A DNA stretch of 64,000 nucleotides from Deltaproteobacteria bacterium (GTDB taxonomy: Bacteria > Myxococcota_A > UBA796 > SXON01): the NCBI GenBank assembly GCA_947445035.1, contig CANFCK010000009.1, positions 62,001 to 126,000 of the forward strand, in the 5' to 3' direction. The notes under the pieces are model-generated. The model searched no databases, had not been told where the DNA came from, and worked only from the letters and a program-made list of their open reading frames with translations. The position numbers were made by a program, and so were the translations under genes. Below, in pieces: positions 27,005 through 36,905 of the stretch (positions are counted from its first letter, which is position 1; the number at the start of each line of letters is the position of its first letter).

Positions 27005-27700
27005 CTACTCCCCCCCCTCCACGACCGCCGGCCCCAAAACCGCTGCGGGGTAGACAGGAGCGGGGTCACAGGCGCAGGTGTCGTCGGGAGCCCAACATGC
27101 GCGCCCGCCTTCCACCAGCACCACGGCATCGTCGGCGCGGATGGCACCTGGGCAGACCACGCCGTCGCCGCGGGCCAGCACCGCCACCAGTCCGTTGCCT
27201 TCCCCCCGGGCGGCAAGCGGCTGATTGGCGCGCCCGGCATCGAGACCCTCCCCGGTCAGCGGACAGGCGGCGAGCACCGGGCGGATGAAGGAGACTTCCC
27301 AGGCGCTGGCCTGGAGGAAGGCGGCCACGATGGCGTCGGCGCGGCTCAGGCGGGCGTCGAGGCGTGCGCGCGCGTCGCCGGTGACCAGCGGGGCGACGGT
27401 GGGTTCGGCGGCAAGGGCGCGGATGCGGACGGTCTGCGCGCGCAGCGCCTGGGTGGCTTCTCGCCAGGCCGCGCCGAAGCGCTCAAGCCGCCAGCCGAGA
27501 GAAAGTCGCTCGTGATCGTCGCAAGGTGTCTTCGGCGGCTTGCCCTCGGCCCAGGCGGTCTGCAGTGACAGCACCGCGGTGGCCGTGGCCTCGGCGGTGG
27601 CCGACAGCTCCGCGAAGCGCGCTTCCGACGCGGCCAGCTCCTGGGCGCCCGGGGCCAGGTCGCTTGGGGAAGCTGCCAGGAGGAGCAGGAGGGTGATCAT
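27005..27700 (-). CDS. Exported protein of unknown function, end of ABC operon
   Basis: A 231-residue protein with a short hydrophobic N-terminus (MITLLLLLAASP) and long Ala-rich helices up to about residue 140, then a compact C-terminal part with at least five Cys (CPLTGEG, VVCPGAI, ACWAPDDTCACD) likely forming disulfides. I do not recognise a family. Its start overlaps the stop of the ABC ATPase gene (ATGA), so it is made with the transporter and may be its periplasmic partner. Confidence 0.65.
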   Translation of the reverse strand: MITLLLLLAASPSDLAPGAQELAASEARFAELSATAEATATAVLSLQTAWAEGKPPKTPCDDHERLSLGWRLERFGAAWREATQALRAQTVRIRALAAEPTVAPLVTGDARARLDARLSRADAIVAAFLQASAWEVSFIRPVLAACPLTGEGLDAGRANQPLAARGEGNGLVAVLARGDGVVCPGAIRADDAVVLVEGGRACWAPDDTCACDPAPVYPAAVLGPAVVEGGE

Positions 27701-28602
27701 CGGTCGGCGCTGAAGTAACGTTCCTCGAGCGCGCCGCCGCGGCGGACCTCCACGATCCGCGCCCCTTCTCCCAGCAGGTCGCGCAAAAGCTCCGAGGTCG
27801 CCTCTGGGAGCTCGCGCGGGTCGTCAGGCGGGAGGCGCAGGTGGACGATGGCTTCACGGCCGGGGGGGAATGGAGGTGCGAGGTGGACGCACAACTCGCG
27901 GTCGCGACCGGTGACCGCGTCCATCCGATCGGCGCGCAGGCAGCGCCCCTTCTCCAGGATGACGACGTGGTCGCACAGCGACTCCAACTCGGGGAGGTTG
28001 TGGGACGAGATGACCACGGTCGCGCGACCGCGGCGGGTGGCGAGCACGTCGCGGAGGTGACGGGCCTGGGCAGGGTCCAGACCCGAGGTTGGCTCGTCGA
28101 GCAGGATGAGCTCCGGATCGCCGACCAGCGCGCTGGCAACGGTCAGACGACGGCGCATGCCATGACTCAGGGTGGCGACGCGTTGGTGGGCGCGGTCGCC
28201 AAGGAGCACCGAGTCCAGGCACGTGCTGGCCGAGCGGCGCGCCGCCCCGGGGTCGAGCCCCTGCAAGCGCGCCCAGGCGTAGAGCAGCTCAGCGGGGGTG
28301 CTCTCGGTGGGGAGCTCGGCGTCCTGGGGGAGGATGCCGACGCGCCCGCGGTGGGTGGCCACGTGGTAGGGACCGAGCCCAAGCACGTCCACGGACCCCG
28401 AGTCGGGTGTCAGAAACCCCGCGAGAATTCCCAGGGTGGTGGTTTTTCCGGCCCCGTTTTCTCCGACGAGCGCACAGATGCTGCCTTGCGGAACCGCGAA
28501 CGAGAGGCCGTCGAGCGCGACCGCTCGGCCGAAGCGACGGTCGATGCCAACCAGCGTCAGCGCAGCGCCCTGACTTCGTTCCACGACCGGGGCCCCGGTC
28601 AC
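27697..28602 (-). CDS. ABC transporter ATP-binding protein
   Basis: A 301-residue ATPase: Walker A GENGAGKT (residues 47-54), Q-loop ILPQDAE, signature LSHGMRRR (the usual LSxGxxxR with a His), Walker B LILLDEPTSGLD and the switch His in ISSHNLPE. About 90 extra C-terminal residues follow, as in ABC-2 type exporters that pair with one permease. It lies between the membrane subunit (overlap of 4 bp) and the small exported protein, so the system is probably an exporter of the ABC-2 class. The substrate is unknown. Confidence 0.9.
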   Translation of the reverse strand: MTGAPVVERSQGAALTLVGIDRRFGRAVALDGLSFAVPQGSICALVGENGAGKTTTLGILAGFLTPDSGSVDVLGLGPYHVATHRGRVGILPQDAELPTESTPAELLYAWARLQGLDPGAARRSASTCLDSVLLGDRAHQRVATLSHGMRRRLTVASALVGDPELILLDEPTSGLDPAQARHLRDVLATRRGRATVVISSHNLPELESLCDHVVILEKGRCLRADRMDAVTGRDRELCVHLAPPFPPGREAIVHLRLPPDDPRELPEATSELLRDLLGEGARIVEVRRGGALEERYFSADR

Positions 28603-29510
28603 AGGTCCCTCCGATCAAAGCGCCAGTATCCGAGCGCGACCCAGGCCAGGGTGACGACCACGGACCGCGCCGTCGTGAGCGCCAAGGCCAGCGGGTCGTC
28701 GCCCCAGACGTCGCCCCAGCCGGTGCCGGGCAAGAACAGCCGCGTGAGGTCGGCCAGGCGGCCGAGGAGCGTCGCGTCAGAGTAGGCGTCGAGGACTGGA
28801 TTGGCGATCGTGACCGCCACCAGCACGATCATCGCCACCACGCGCGCCACGTTGGCGCGCGCCAGCCACTGCGAAACGCACAGGCCGAGCCCTGCGTAGG
28901 GGAGGGCGAAAACCATCGCTCGCGCCATGTGCTCAAGGCTTCCGATCGCCAAGCCAAGAGGCGGCACCTGCACCATCAAAATCAGCCCGACAAGCTCGGT
29001 CACGATGACTCCCGTAAGCCCTGCGAGCACGCCCATGACCAGCTGACCGACGAATTTGCCCAGCACGATGGGGAGGCGTTCGGTACGGAGCGCGAGGAAT
29101 CGAATGGAGCGTGTCTCCACCTCAACGGACACGGTCGTCGAGGTCCCGGTCATCAAGAAAACTGGCAAAAGCACCATCGCCACCGCCCCGGACCAAAGGG
29201 CAAGCACCGGCACGTCCAGAAGGGCGTCCAGTCGGCTGCTGTCCCCGACGAGGTCGCCCAAAAAGCGTCGAAGTTCTGAGGACTTCAGCACTTCCGCGAT
29301 CAGGATTCCGGGGCGTTCCGTACGCGCGACGCCCATCGCCGTGGCCGCCTGGCCTTCAAGCTCCTTGAGACCCTGGACAAAACCCCAATGAGCGACCCCG
29401 GTGGCGGCCGCGTACCCCAACAGAAGCACGATGAGCAGCCGCTTACGGAGGGCTTGCTGCATCTCATACGTCGCGACAACCGCGATGTCCGCGACGAGCC
29501 CCCGGCTCAT
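28599..29510 (-). CDS. ABC-2-type exporter permease
   Basis: A 303-residue membrane protein with about six hydrophobic segments (LLIVLLLGYAAATGVAHW near the N-terminus; VVVTLAWVALGYWRF at the end) and a large extracytoplasmic loop after the first helix, the layout of ABC-2 permeases. It overlaps the ATPase gene by 4 bp on one side and the coiled-coil protein gene on the other. Sequence alone does not reveal what is moved. Confidence 0.8.
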   Translation of the reverse strand: MSRGLVADIAVVATYEMQQALRKRLLIVLLLGYAAATGVAHWGFVQGLKELEGQAATAMGVARTERPGILIAEVLKSSELRRFLGDLVGDSSRLDALLDVPVLALWSGAVAMVLLPVFLMTGTSTTVSVEVETRSIRFLALRTERLPIVLGKFVGQLVMGVLAGLTGVIVTELVGLILMVQVPPLGLAIGSLEHMARAMVFALPYAGLGLCVSQWLARANVARVVAMIVLVAVTIANPVLDAYSDATLLGRLADLTRLFLPGTGWGDVWGDDPLALALTTARSVVVTLAWVALGYWRFDRRDL

Positions 29511-30202
29511 TCGTCGGCCGCCATTTCTAACCGCTGCAGCGCCTGAAGGGTAGATCCGTCGATGTAGGAGAAGGGGTCGAGGGTTTCGTCGTCAAGCGCC
29601 GCCCGCGTTTCTTCGTCGATCGAAGCAGCAAAGACGTCGTCGGCCTCGATGACCGCGTCGAGTGCCTCGGCGGCGAACTCCATCAGCTCACGTCGTTCGG
29701 GCTCCTGGCCCCCCTCGACGGTCTTGACGAAGGCCTCGACCTGGGTGCTGAGTCGGGCGTTCATTTTTTCCAGCGCCGCGTCGATGGCGGCCAACTCTTC
29801 GTCGCTGGGATCCGCCTGCTCGATGAGCGCGGCGCGCGCCTGCGCAGCACGGGCGTCCAGCGCCGCGCGCATCGCCTCGGGATCCTCAAAGCCGGGCAGG
29901 CGGTCATCGTCGTCGTCGTTCGGCTCGATGACGGCGACGTCGCCAGCGGGACCGGCGCCGGTCGGGGCGGCGTGGTCGGACGTCGGTGGGACGCCGGTGG
30001 GCTCGGGATTGGCCGGCCGGTGAGCACCCCGCAGCAACTCGGTGATGCCTGCGCTCGCCGCCCCTCGTTTGCAGCTCTTCGCTTCGCGCACCAACTGATC
30101 GCGTTGGGCCCTGGATTCCAACAACTCACCGCGGGGTTGCAAGGCGCCGAGCATCGTGCCCACAACCAGCGCAAACACGGCGATCAGAAAGGTACGGCCC
30201 AT
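29507..30202 (-). CDS. Membrane-anchored acidic protein, first gene of ABC operon
   Basis: The 231-residue product has one N-terminal transmembrane segment (FLIAVFALVVGTMLGAL), a Pro/Thr-rich linker, a run of five Asp near residue 95, and then Glu/Ala-rich helices predicted as coiled coil. It may bind or scaffold the exporter at the membrane surface. No known domain recognised. It overlaps the permease gene by 4 bp and is read from the promoter region shared with the M23 peptidase gene. Confidence 0.65.
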   Translation of the reverse strand: MGRTFLIAVFALVVGTMLGALQPRGELLESRAQRDQLVREAKSCKRGAASAGITELLRGAHRPANPEPTGVPPTSDHAAPTGAGPAGDVAVIEPNDDDDDRLPGFEDPEAMRAALDARAAQARAALIEQADPSDEELAAIDAALEKMNARLSTQVEAFVKTVEGGQEPERRELMEFAAEALDAVIEADDVFAASIDEETRAALDDETLDPFSYIDGSTLQALQRLEMAADE

Positions 30203-30239
30203 CCGTCGGTCCTATCCCGTGAAAATTCTTTTCGCGGAA

Positions 30240-30257
30240 CTCTTGACGTGCCAAGAG
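30240..30257. promoter_or_regulatory. Inverted repeat overlapping a TTGACG -35-like box
   Basis: CTCTTG (30240-30245) and CAAGAG (30252-30257) are inverted repeats 6 bases apart; the left arm overlaps TTGACG, a near-consensus -35 (30243-30248). No good -10 follows at 17 bases (GAGACT is the closest, at 15). It lies between divergent operons (ABC system and M23 peptidase) and could be a regulator site. Confidence 0.35.
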
Positions 30258-30325
30258 CAGGGTGAGACTCTGGCCGGACCTCTCCCCTGCTGGTCTCATT
30301 TCTCCCCGCTGCTCCGGCCTCCCCC

Positions 30326-31375
30326 ATGATCCCCGACTTCCTCAAGAGCTCTCCGCTCGGTAAGCCTTGGTTGCTATACGCTTTCCTCGGTACGAGCCTC
30401 GTCCTGAATCTCACGCTTGCCTTCCAGGGCGACGATACTTCCCCGGAGCCGGCTGTCGCGACAGCCGCGCCCACCGAGGTTGTCGCTCAGGTCGCGACGA
30501 TCGCGCCTGAAGCGCCGAACGTCGCCATTCCGCCCGAACTGGTCCCGCCGCTCCCCGAGCCGCTCGGGGTCACGCGCCGCGCTGGTACGACCGTCTTCTC
30601 GGCGCCGGTGCAGGGCTCGCTCAGCGCGACCTTCCAGAACGCGCCTTCCGCCTCGCCCGCCGCGCTCAGCGCCGTGTATTCGCGGCTCTTTGTCTGGGAC
30701 ATCGATGTTCGCCGTGACCTTCACAAGGGTGACCGCGTCGACGTGCTCTTCGAAGAAAACGAAGGAATGGAGCCGCTGGTTCTGGCCGCTCGCCTGACCC
30801 TGAACCCGGGTGCGGCCAACGAGCGTGTGGTCGATGCGTTCCGGTATCAGGCCCAAGGCGACCGCTTCGCGAGCTATTGGTCCACGGATGGAACTGAGGT
30901 TCCCCGCCGGCTCATCGACGGTCCGCTCGCCGACTACGAGCAGATCACCAGCCTGTTGAAGGACCGCCCCACCCACGAGGGCATGGACTTCAAGACCCCT
31001 ATCGGCTCGGACATCCTGGCGCCCCGCGCCGCGAAGGTGCTCCGCGTCAACTGGAACCACGCCGCCAACGGCAATTGTATCGAACTTCGGTTCTCGGACG
31101 GCGCCACCGCCAAGTTCCTCCACCTCAACGAAAACGACGTGAAGGAGGGGCAGTTGGTCACCGCGGGCGAGGTGATCGGGCGCTCGGGGAATACCGGGCG
31201 TTCCACCGGTCCTCATCTCCACTACCAGATCGAACGGGGCGGTCGCGTCGTCGATCCTGTCGACTACCATGGCACCCTGCGGCGCAAGCTGCCGGCCGAG
31301 CTCATGCTCGATTTCGGGAAGACGAGCACCGAGTTGGCCGCCCAGCTCGAAACCGAGGTTGCGGCCGCGATCTAG
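30326..31375 (+). CDS. M23-family (LytM-type) peptidase with N-terminal membrane anchor
   Basis: The 349-residue protein has one N-terminal membrane segment (residues 13-33), a Pro/Ala linker, a domain resembling the OapA/Csd3-like N-terminal part (residues 85-190), and a C-terminal M23 metallopeptidase. Zinc ligands are visible as HEGMD (H217, D221) and PHLH (H297, H299), with H265 (FLHL) as a further candidate, so it should be an active peptidoglycan endopeptidase in the periplasm. Such proteins remodel the wall in growth, division or export. It is divergent from the ABC operon. Confidence 0.88.
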   Translation: MIPDFLKSSPLGKPWLLYAFLGTSLVLNLTLAFQGDDTSPEPAVATAAPTEVVAQVATIAPEAPNVAIPPELVPPLPEPLGVTRRAGTTVFSAPVQGSLSATFQNAPSASPAALSAVYSRLFVWDIDVRRDLHKGDRVDVLFEENEGMEPLVLAARLTLNPGAANERVVDAFRYQAQGDRFASYWSTDGTEVPRRLIDGPLADYEQITSLLKDRPTHEGMDFKTPIGSDILAPRAAKVLRVNWNHAANGNCIELRFSDGATAKFLHLNENDVKEGQLVTAGEVIGRSGNTGRSTGPHLHYQIERGGRVVDPVDYHGTLRRKLPAELMLDFGKTSTELAAQLETEVAAAI

Positions 31376-31423
31376 CGGTTCATCCGGGAACGCAGGTGGG
31401 CGCGATCTCACGGGACCCGCCGG

Positions 31424-34400
31424 CTACTCCCGTAGCCCCGGATCCGGCCCGAAGCCCCCACCCCCCGGCGTCTCCACCCGCACACGGTCCCCCGCCTTCA
31501 GGCGCATCGGCTCGCCGTCCCAGGCCGACTCGACGTCGCCTCGCAGCACCGTCGCGCGGCCCGGCGCACCGCTGCCGCCGCCGCCAAGCCCTCGCGCCCC
31601 CTCGGGGCGCCATGCCGCCAGGAGTGCGGCGGTGGCGTGCTCGCGGAGCTCCAACTCCCGGACAAGGCCGTCTCCCCCGAGGTGCGTGCCGCGCCCGCCG
31701 CTCCCCGCGCGCAGCGAAAACCGCCGGACACGAAGCGGCAGCCGCGCCTCCAGGACTTCGGGGTCGGTCGCGCGCGTATTGGTCATGTGCACCTGTCCGC
31801 CGTCCTGACCCGCATAGTCGGGCGTGGCGCCCAGGCCGCCGCCGATGGTCTCGTAAAACGCCCAGTCCCGGCCTCCGAGGGTCAGGTTGTTCATCGTCCC
31901 TTGCGACGGGGCACGTGCGCCGAGCGCGGAAAAGCACAGGTCTACCAGGCGTTGCGAGGTCTCGACGTTACCGCCGACCACCGCCGCGGTGGCGGGTGGA
32001 TCGAGCACGCCGCCCGGTAGCGTGAGGATGCGCACCGCCCGCAGCACCCCCTCGTTGAGCGGAAGCTCCACCCCGATCAACACCCGCAGCACGTAGACGA
32101 CCACCGCGCGAACCACCGCCCGGGGCGCGTTGAGGTTTCCCGCGTGGGGTCCGCCGGTGCCGCGGAAGTCGAAGGTGCCTCCGTGAATGCGGACGTGCAG
32201 GCGCACCCCGTCGAGGTCGTCCTCGGCCTCCCCGGAGAGCGTCGGGAGCACGCGCGCCGTGGCGTCGGCCACCGCGTCGACCAGCCGCTGCATCCATCCT
32301 GCCAGCTCCGGGCCGGACCCGAGGGCTCGGAGCGCGCTGGCACAATGATCGGCAGATACAAGCTGCGCTTCGAGGTCGGCGGCGACGGTGTCTGGGTCGC
32401 GACATCCATCCAGCACCGGCAAGGAGACGCGGCCCCCCAGGCGCAGCGCAAAGCGGCGGAAGACCAACCCCTCTTCGGCCAGCGTACGCGAGCGCGGGGG
32501 CATGCTCCCGGGGGTTGTGCCGCCCACATCGACGTGGTGGGCTCGATTGCCCACGAAAAAGCGCACGCCGTCGAGGAGCACGCACCGCACCACCGTCAGG
32601 TCGGGCAAGTGGGAGCCCCCCGCCTGTGGGTCGTTGGTCAGCCATGCGTCGCCATCGGCGGGCGCCGCTACGTGCTGGACGATGTCCCGAACGGTTTCGC
32701 CCATCGCGCCAAGGTGCACGGGCACATGCGGTGCGTTCGCCACCAACGTGCCCTCGCCGTCAAAGAGCGCACAAGAAAAGTCCAGTCGCTCCCGGATGTT
32801 CACGGAGCGAGCCAGGCGGCGCAACACCTCGCCGGCCTCACTGGCGGTGGACATCAACCGAGCGCCCCACAGGGGAAGGAGCGCGGCTTCGTCCTCCACA
32901 CCCGCCGATTGCGAGTCGTGCAGCCTTCGAAGTCGGAACAGGTCGCCATCCCGCTCGGCCAGCCAGCCCTCGGCCACCCACACCGACGTGCCGGGGAGGT
33001 CCAGCCGAGCGGGGCCGGCGAGCGCCCGTGGCGTCCCCTCCGGCCACGGGGGCGCGGGCAGCGGCGCGGTCGTGGGCCCACTCGCGCGACACCGGGCATT
33101 GACGACCTCGAGCGCGCGGTCCTGGCGGACAAAGCCAAAGCGGCGGTGATGCTCGATCTCGAAGGCGGCGACGGCCTCGTCGGGGCTCAGGGCCTCGATG
33201 GTCAGGGCGGCGTCGGTGCCGCGGACACGGAGGTCGACGGTCCGATGGAGCGCGCCGAGGGTCGGCAGCCGGGCGCCCATCGTTGCCCACGCGGCCTCCA
33301 CCACCGGCCATCCGGCCACCAGCGGGGCCCAGATCGGCGTCACCGCCTCCTCTGCCTCCCGCGCGAGGGCTTGGCCCCAGGCGCTCAGCACCGGGGCGCA
33401 CGCGTGCACCAGCACTTCGTCGATGCCGAGCTTCTCGGCGACCGAGCACGCGTGTTGACCGGCCGCGCCCCCGAACGCCACCAGCGCCGCGCGTCGGACG
33501 TCGAGCCCCCGTCGCAGGGCCAGCCGGCGGATGGCATCGGCCATCGACTCCCGCGCAATCGCCAGGAACGCGCCCGCCGGGCCGGGAAGATCGATTCGCT
33601 CCGGATGCAGCGCCAGCGGGAAGTTGGCGATATCGACCAGCCCTTCTTGAATCGCGGCGTCCGTCAGGGTGGGTGGGCCACCGCGCCCGAACGCTTGCGG
33701 TCCGGGATCCGCCCCGGCCGAAGCGGAGCCGACGGTATACCCCAGACCGTCGCGACCCAGGATCGACCCGCCACCGGCGGCGATGGTCTCGATCTCCAAG
33801 GCGGGACGGCCCGCACGGAGGCCGGCCACCCGCCACCCCGGCGCACGTCGCGCCAGTCGGCCGGGCTCCACCACGCACACGTCGGTGCTGGTGCCGCCCA
33901 TGTCCAAGCCCACCGCCATCGACACGCCGGCCAGCAACGCGACCGCCTCGACCGCCAACGCCCCGCCGGCCGGCCCCGACAGCACCGCATCGGGCGCACG
34001 AAGCGTCGCCGCCGCCGTCAGGCTCCCGTCGGAGCGAATCGCCAGAGCGCTCGGCGGAATCCGGTCCGCGCGCAACGCCCGGCAGAGGACAGGCGAAACC
34101 GCCGCGTCCAAGAGCGTGGTCTCGATGCGGGCCAGGTAGCCCACCTCGGGCGAATGGCGGTGGCCGAGTGACACCTCGGTTCCGACGGGGAGCCCGGCGG
34201 CCAGGGCCAGCTCGTGGGCGGGGTTCCAGCACGAGCCGAAGAGCACGATCGCGACGGTCTCGATGTCGCGGAGGTCGAGCGCGGGCACCTCCAGCGTGTC
34301 CACCTCACCGCCGTCCGGACCGTGTCGGCCCTTGGCCTCGACCACGCGCGCGGCCAAGGGTCGGGGCCAGCGCGCGTCGGGTGCGAAGAGCCCCGGTCGG

Positions 34401-34648
34401 GCCATGTCCCCGATCCGGACGAGGTCCGCGAATCCCTCGGTGACGATCAGCAAAACGCGGACCACCCGCCGTTCCAGAAGGGCGTTGGTCGCCACGGTGG
34501 TGCCGAAGGTGAGGGTGCCGATCGCGAGTGCGCCGACAACCGCCTGGTCCGACGGCACCTTCCGCAGGGTGACGTCCCCCTTGCCGTCGACCGTCACCAC
34601 GTCGGTAAAGGTGCCCCCGCGATCGACGAAGGTCCGTGGCGAGCTCAC
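31424..34648 (-). CDS. 5-oxoprolinase-like fused hydantoinase (HyuA-HyuB)
   Basis: A 1,074-residue protein fusing the ATP-binding HyuA half ([26 protein letters not shown]) and the HyuB half ([21 protein letters not shown] near residue 650). This layout matches ATP-dependent 5-oxoprolinases and related hydantoinases that open cyclic amide rings. Length is a little short of the 1,200-1,300 of eukaryotic 5-oxoprolinase. Start is GTG overlapping the upstream stop. The substrate could be 5-oxoproline or a hydantoin; the neighbours (membrane protein, O-antigen-ligase-like) do not decide. Confidence 0.85.
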   Translation of the reverse strand: MSSPRTFVDRGGTFTDVVTVDGKGDVTLRKVPSDQAVVGALAIGTLTFGTTVATNALLERRVVRVLLIVTEGFADLVRIGDMARPGLFAPDARWPRPLAARVVEAKGRHGPDGGEVDTLEVPALDLRDIETVAIVLFGSCWNPAHELALAAGLPVGTEVSLGHRHSPEVGYLARIETTLLDAAVSPVLCRALRADRIPPSALAIRSDGSLTAAATLRAPDAVLSGPAGGALAVEAVALLAGVSMAVGLDMGGTSTDVCVVEPGRLARRAPGWRVAGLRAGRPALEIETIAAGGGSILGRDGLGYTVGSASAGADPGPQAFGRGGPPTLTDAAIQEGLVDIANFPLALHPERIDLPGPAGAFLAIARESMADAIRRLALRRGLDVRRAALVAFGGAAGQHACSVAEKLGIDEVLVHACAPVLSAWGQALAREAEEAVTPIWAPLVAGWPVVEAAWATMGARLPTLGALHRTVDLRVRGTDAALTIEALSPDEAVAAFEIEHHRRFGFVRQDRALEVVNARCRASGPTTAPLPAPPWPEGTPRALAGPARLDLPGTSVWVAEGWLAERDGDLFRLRRLHDSQSAGVEDEAALLPLWGARLMSTASEAGEVLRRLARSVNIRERLDFSCALFDGEGTLVANAPHVPVHLGAMGETVRDIVQHVAAPADGDAWLTNDPQAGGSHLPDLTVVRCVLLDGVRFFVGNRAHHVDVGGTTPGSMPPRSRTLAEEGLVFRRFALRLGGRVSLPVLDGCRDPDTVAADLEAQLVSADHCASALRALGSGPELAGWMQRLVDAVADATARVLPTLSGEAEDDLDGVRLHVRIHGGTFDFRGTGGPHAGNLNAPRAVVRAVVVYVLRVLIGVELPLNEGVLRAVRILTLPGGVLDPPATAAVVGGNVETSQRLVDLCFSALGARAPSQGTMNNLTLGGRDWAFYETIGGGLGATPDYAGQDGGQVHMTNTRATDPEVLEARLPLRVRRFSLRAGSGGRGTHLGGDGLVRELELREHATAALLAAWRPEGARGLGGGGSGAPGRATVLRGDVESAWDGEPMRLKAGDRVRVETPGGGGFGPDPGLRE

Positions 34649-35457
34649 CCCGCCGCCGCCAACAGGATCGCGATCGAGCGCGCTAGAAGCGGCTCTGACA
34701 GCCCGCCTGGCGAGACCCGCCCGAGGTCATGAACCCGGATCGAGCGTCGCTGGGTCTCCGGGACCGGCGGCTCTGCCAGACCGGCCCCGTCGCCGTCCCG
34801 CGTCCGCAGCACGAACCACGGCGTCGTTCGGTCCAGCTCGGTGTCGAAGTCGTCCTGCTCAACGGGCGTGGCGGGATCGAACTCGGCGTCCACGAAAAGC
34901 AGAGCGCGGACGCGATCGCGACGATCGGGTGCCTCCTTGAGCGCTGCCAGCAGCGCTGTACCGTGCTCACGGGTGGCCAGCACGAAGCGCGTCGACGCCT
35001 GGATGCCGGGGCCGCTCATGGTGGTGAGCGTGACCGCGGGCGAGGCGAGGGTGACCACACCGGGAATCGCGAGCGGCGCCTCCCCGAACCAGATCAGTCG
35101 CACATCCTCCAGCCGGCGGGTGACCACCTCCGCGACCTGCGGCGCCCCCGCTGCCACTGCGTCCCACGTCACCCCGGCCCCGAGGCGCTCTTCTGTCGCG
35201 TAGTCGGCGCCGAGCTGATCGGGGTCCACCGTCCAACCGCCGCCCGGGGCGACGGGTCCAGCGGGGAGCGCCAATGCCAGGCGAGTTCGCCACCCCTCCA
35301 CATCACCTCCGCCCGCCTCAACCTCGCCGCGCACCAGCGACGCGAGCACCACGTGGTGAAAGGTCACCGGGTCCCAACTTGGGGGCCGGGGCCAGGCGAA
35401 AATCAACGCCGAGGCCAGAAGCACGAGGAAGCATATCCACAACACGACGTCGGTCAT
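34645..35457 (-). CDS. Membrane-anchored protein of unknown function
   Basis: A 270-residue protein with one N-terminal transmembrane segment (VVLWICFLVLLASALIFAW) and a large soluble part with many short strands, an Asp/Glu-rich stretch and few Cys. The ATG at 35457 overlaps the upstream stop, and the downstream oxoprolinase-like gene overlaps its stop, so three genes are coupled in one transcript. No family is recognised. Confidence 0.65.
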   Translation of the reverse strand: MTDVVLWICFLVLLASALIFAWPRPPSWDPVTFHHVVLASLVRGEVEAGGGDVEGWRTRLALALPAGPVAPGGGWTVDPDQLGADYATEERLGAGVTWDAVAAGAPQVAEVVTRRLEDVRLIWFGEAPLAIPGVVTLASPAVTLTTMSGPGIQASTRFVLATREHGTALLAALKEAPDRRDRVRALLFVDAEFDPATPVEQDDFDTELDRTTPWFVLRTRDGDGAGLAEPPVPETQRRSIRVHDLGRVSPGGLSEPLLARSIAILLAAAG

Positions 35458-36875
35458 TTGGGGCCCAAGCTCCACGCGGGTAGGGGAACTCCCGTATCCG
35501 CCGCCCGCCTCGCGACGAGGTGCAGCGCGGTGTACAAGCCCAACCACTCCCAGAACGGCTTTTCGTAGATGTTGAACTCCACGAAGGACCAGGCGAAATA
35601 GCCAAACATCGACGCGGGCATTGTCCACGCCAGCCCTTCGGCTTCGCTACCGCGCGTGTCCCGCACGGTCTGGATGGCCATGCGGACGATCACCACGACG
35701 AGGGTACCCAATAGCAGGAGCCCGAGCACGCCCGTGTGTGCCAATTCCCCCCAGAAGATGCCATGGGGGTAGCGGTACACGGAGTTGTACAGCCAATCGC
35801 TGTATTTTTGCAGGTTGTCCACGTAGCCGCCGGGACCGATGCCCACCCCGTAGGTGTCGGTGAACATCCCCCAGCAGGCCGCCCAGTTGGATCCGCGGAT
35901 GTCGCGCTGGAAAAGGAACGTGAGGCCGCCGGCGATCCGGGTGAACCCCTTCGCGAAGTCGCCGAGATTCAACAGCACCACCAGGCCGATCAGCACGCTC
36001 GCAGTGGCCGCGAAGCGCACAAACCACTTCCGAAAAAGGGGCTGGCCCAGCGCCGCCACCCCCCCCGCGATGACCACGGACGCAGCCCCGCCGCGGCTGC
36101 CGCTGGTCATCATCGCCAAGAAGATGAACAACGACGCCGCCAAAAGTCCCCAGCGCAGCAGCGGACGCTTCTGGATCAGCCCGAACGCGGCCGCAGCCGG
36201 CACCGCAAAAGACAGGTTCATCGCAAACCAGTTGGGCTGTTGACCCAGCCCTGTCTCCCGACCACCGCTCTCGGAGGCCTGCCACTGCGTGGCGTAGTTG
36301 GTCAGCCCGATGGCGTCGCCGAAGATGGCGAGGATGCCGATGACCACGCTGGCGCCAATCCACCACCACAGCATCGCCCGCACGTGCTCCCAGGTGCGCA
36401 CGAAGGCCAGGATCACGCTGGCCGTCGCCAGGATCATGCTGAGCCCGATGATCTCCTTGGCGCCGTCGCTGAACTTGTCAGTCCAGCCGAGCCCCAGCAC
36501 TCGCCACAGGATCATCGATAGGAATACCGCCCGCCACGGCCATGACTGCCACAGCGTCCGCTGGTCGAAGACCGCGCGAAGCCCCAGCGCGATGAGCGCG
36601 AGAAGCAGCACCGGTTCGAACATGCCGATGGTGATCTTCCCGATGCTGAAGAAGGACATCGTTCCCGTCGACAGCAGGCGTGCTGCGAGCATGGCGCCGA
36701 CTGCCCAGAGCGGGTTGTCGAGCAACAGCACCGTCACCAGAAAACCGGCCGCGAGCACCGGTGGTACCTTCCAGTCCACCAGGAACGTCAGCAGCAGCAC
36801 CGTCTGCACCGCCAAGAGCGCCAGAATGCGCCACGGGCCGATCGCGAACAGGCGCCCTGCAACGCGGCTCAACAT
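35454..36875 (-). CDS. O-antigen ligase/polymerase-like membrane protein
   Basis: A 473-residue protein with 10-12 transmembrane helices. The large periplasmic loop near residues 285-390 (GGLTFLFQRDIRGSNWAACW... YPHGIFWGELAHTGVLGLLLL) fits the Wzy/WaaL superfamily; the conserved PHxxxxxxLxxxGxxG pattern appears as PHGIFWGELAHTGVLG. These enzymes join glycan chains to lipid A-core or polymerise repeat units. No glycosyltransferase cluster surrounds it, unlike typical O-antigen loci. It is the first gene of the coupled minus-strand unit. Confidence 0.72.
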   Translation of the reverse strand: MLSRVAGRLFAIGPWRILALLAVQTVLLLTFLVDWKVPPVLAAGFLVTVLLLDNPLWAVGAMLAARLLSTGTMSFFSIGKITIGMFEPVLLLALIALGLRAVFDQRTLWQSWPWRAVFLSMILWRVLGLGWTDKFSDGAKEIIGLSMILATASVILAFVRTWEHVRAMLWWWIGASVVIGILAIFGDAIGLTNYATQWQASESGGRETGLGQQPNWFAMNLSFAVPAAAAFGLIQKRPLLRWGLLAASLFIFLAMMTSGSRGGAASVVIAGGVAALGQPLFRKWFVRFAATASVLIGLVVLLNLGDFAKGFTRIAGGLTFLFQRDIRGSNWAACWGMFTDTYGVGIGPGGYVDNLQKYSDWLYNSVYRYPHGIFWGELAHTGVLGLLLLGTLVVVIVRMAIQTVRDTRGSEAEGLAWTMPASMFGYFAWSFVEFNIYEKPFWEWLGLYTALHLVARRAADTGVPLPAWSLGPK

Positions 36876-36905
36876 TGGCTGGCGATTAGCGCAAGCTCTG
36901 GGAAC

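Noticed and set aside
32144-34171. 675-residue plus-strand frame
   Set aside because: Antisense to the 5-oxoprolinase-like gene; no domain and composition of a shadow.
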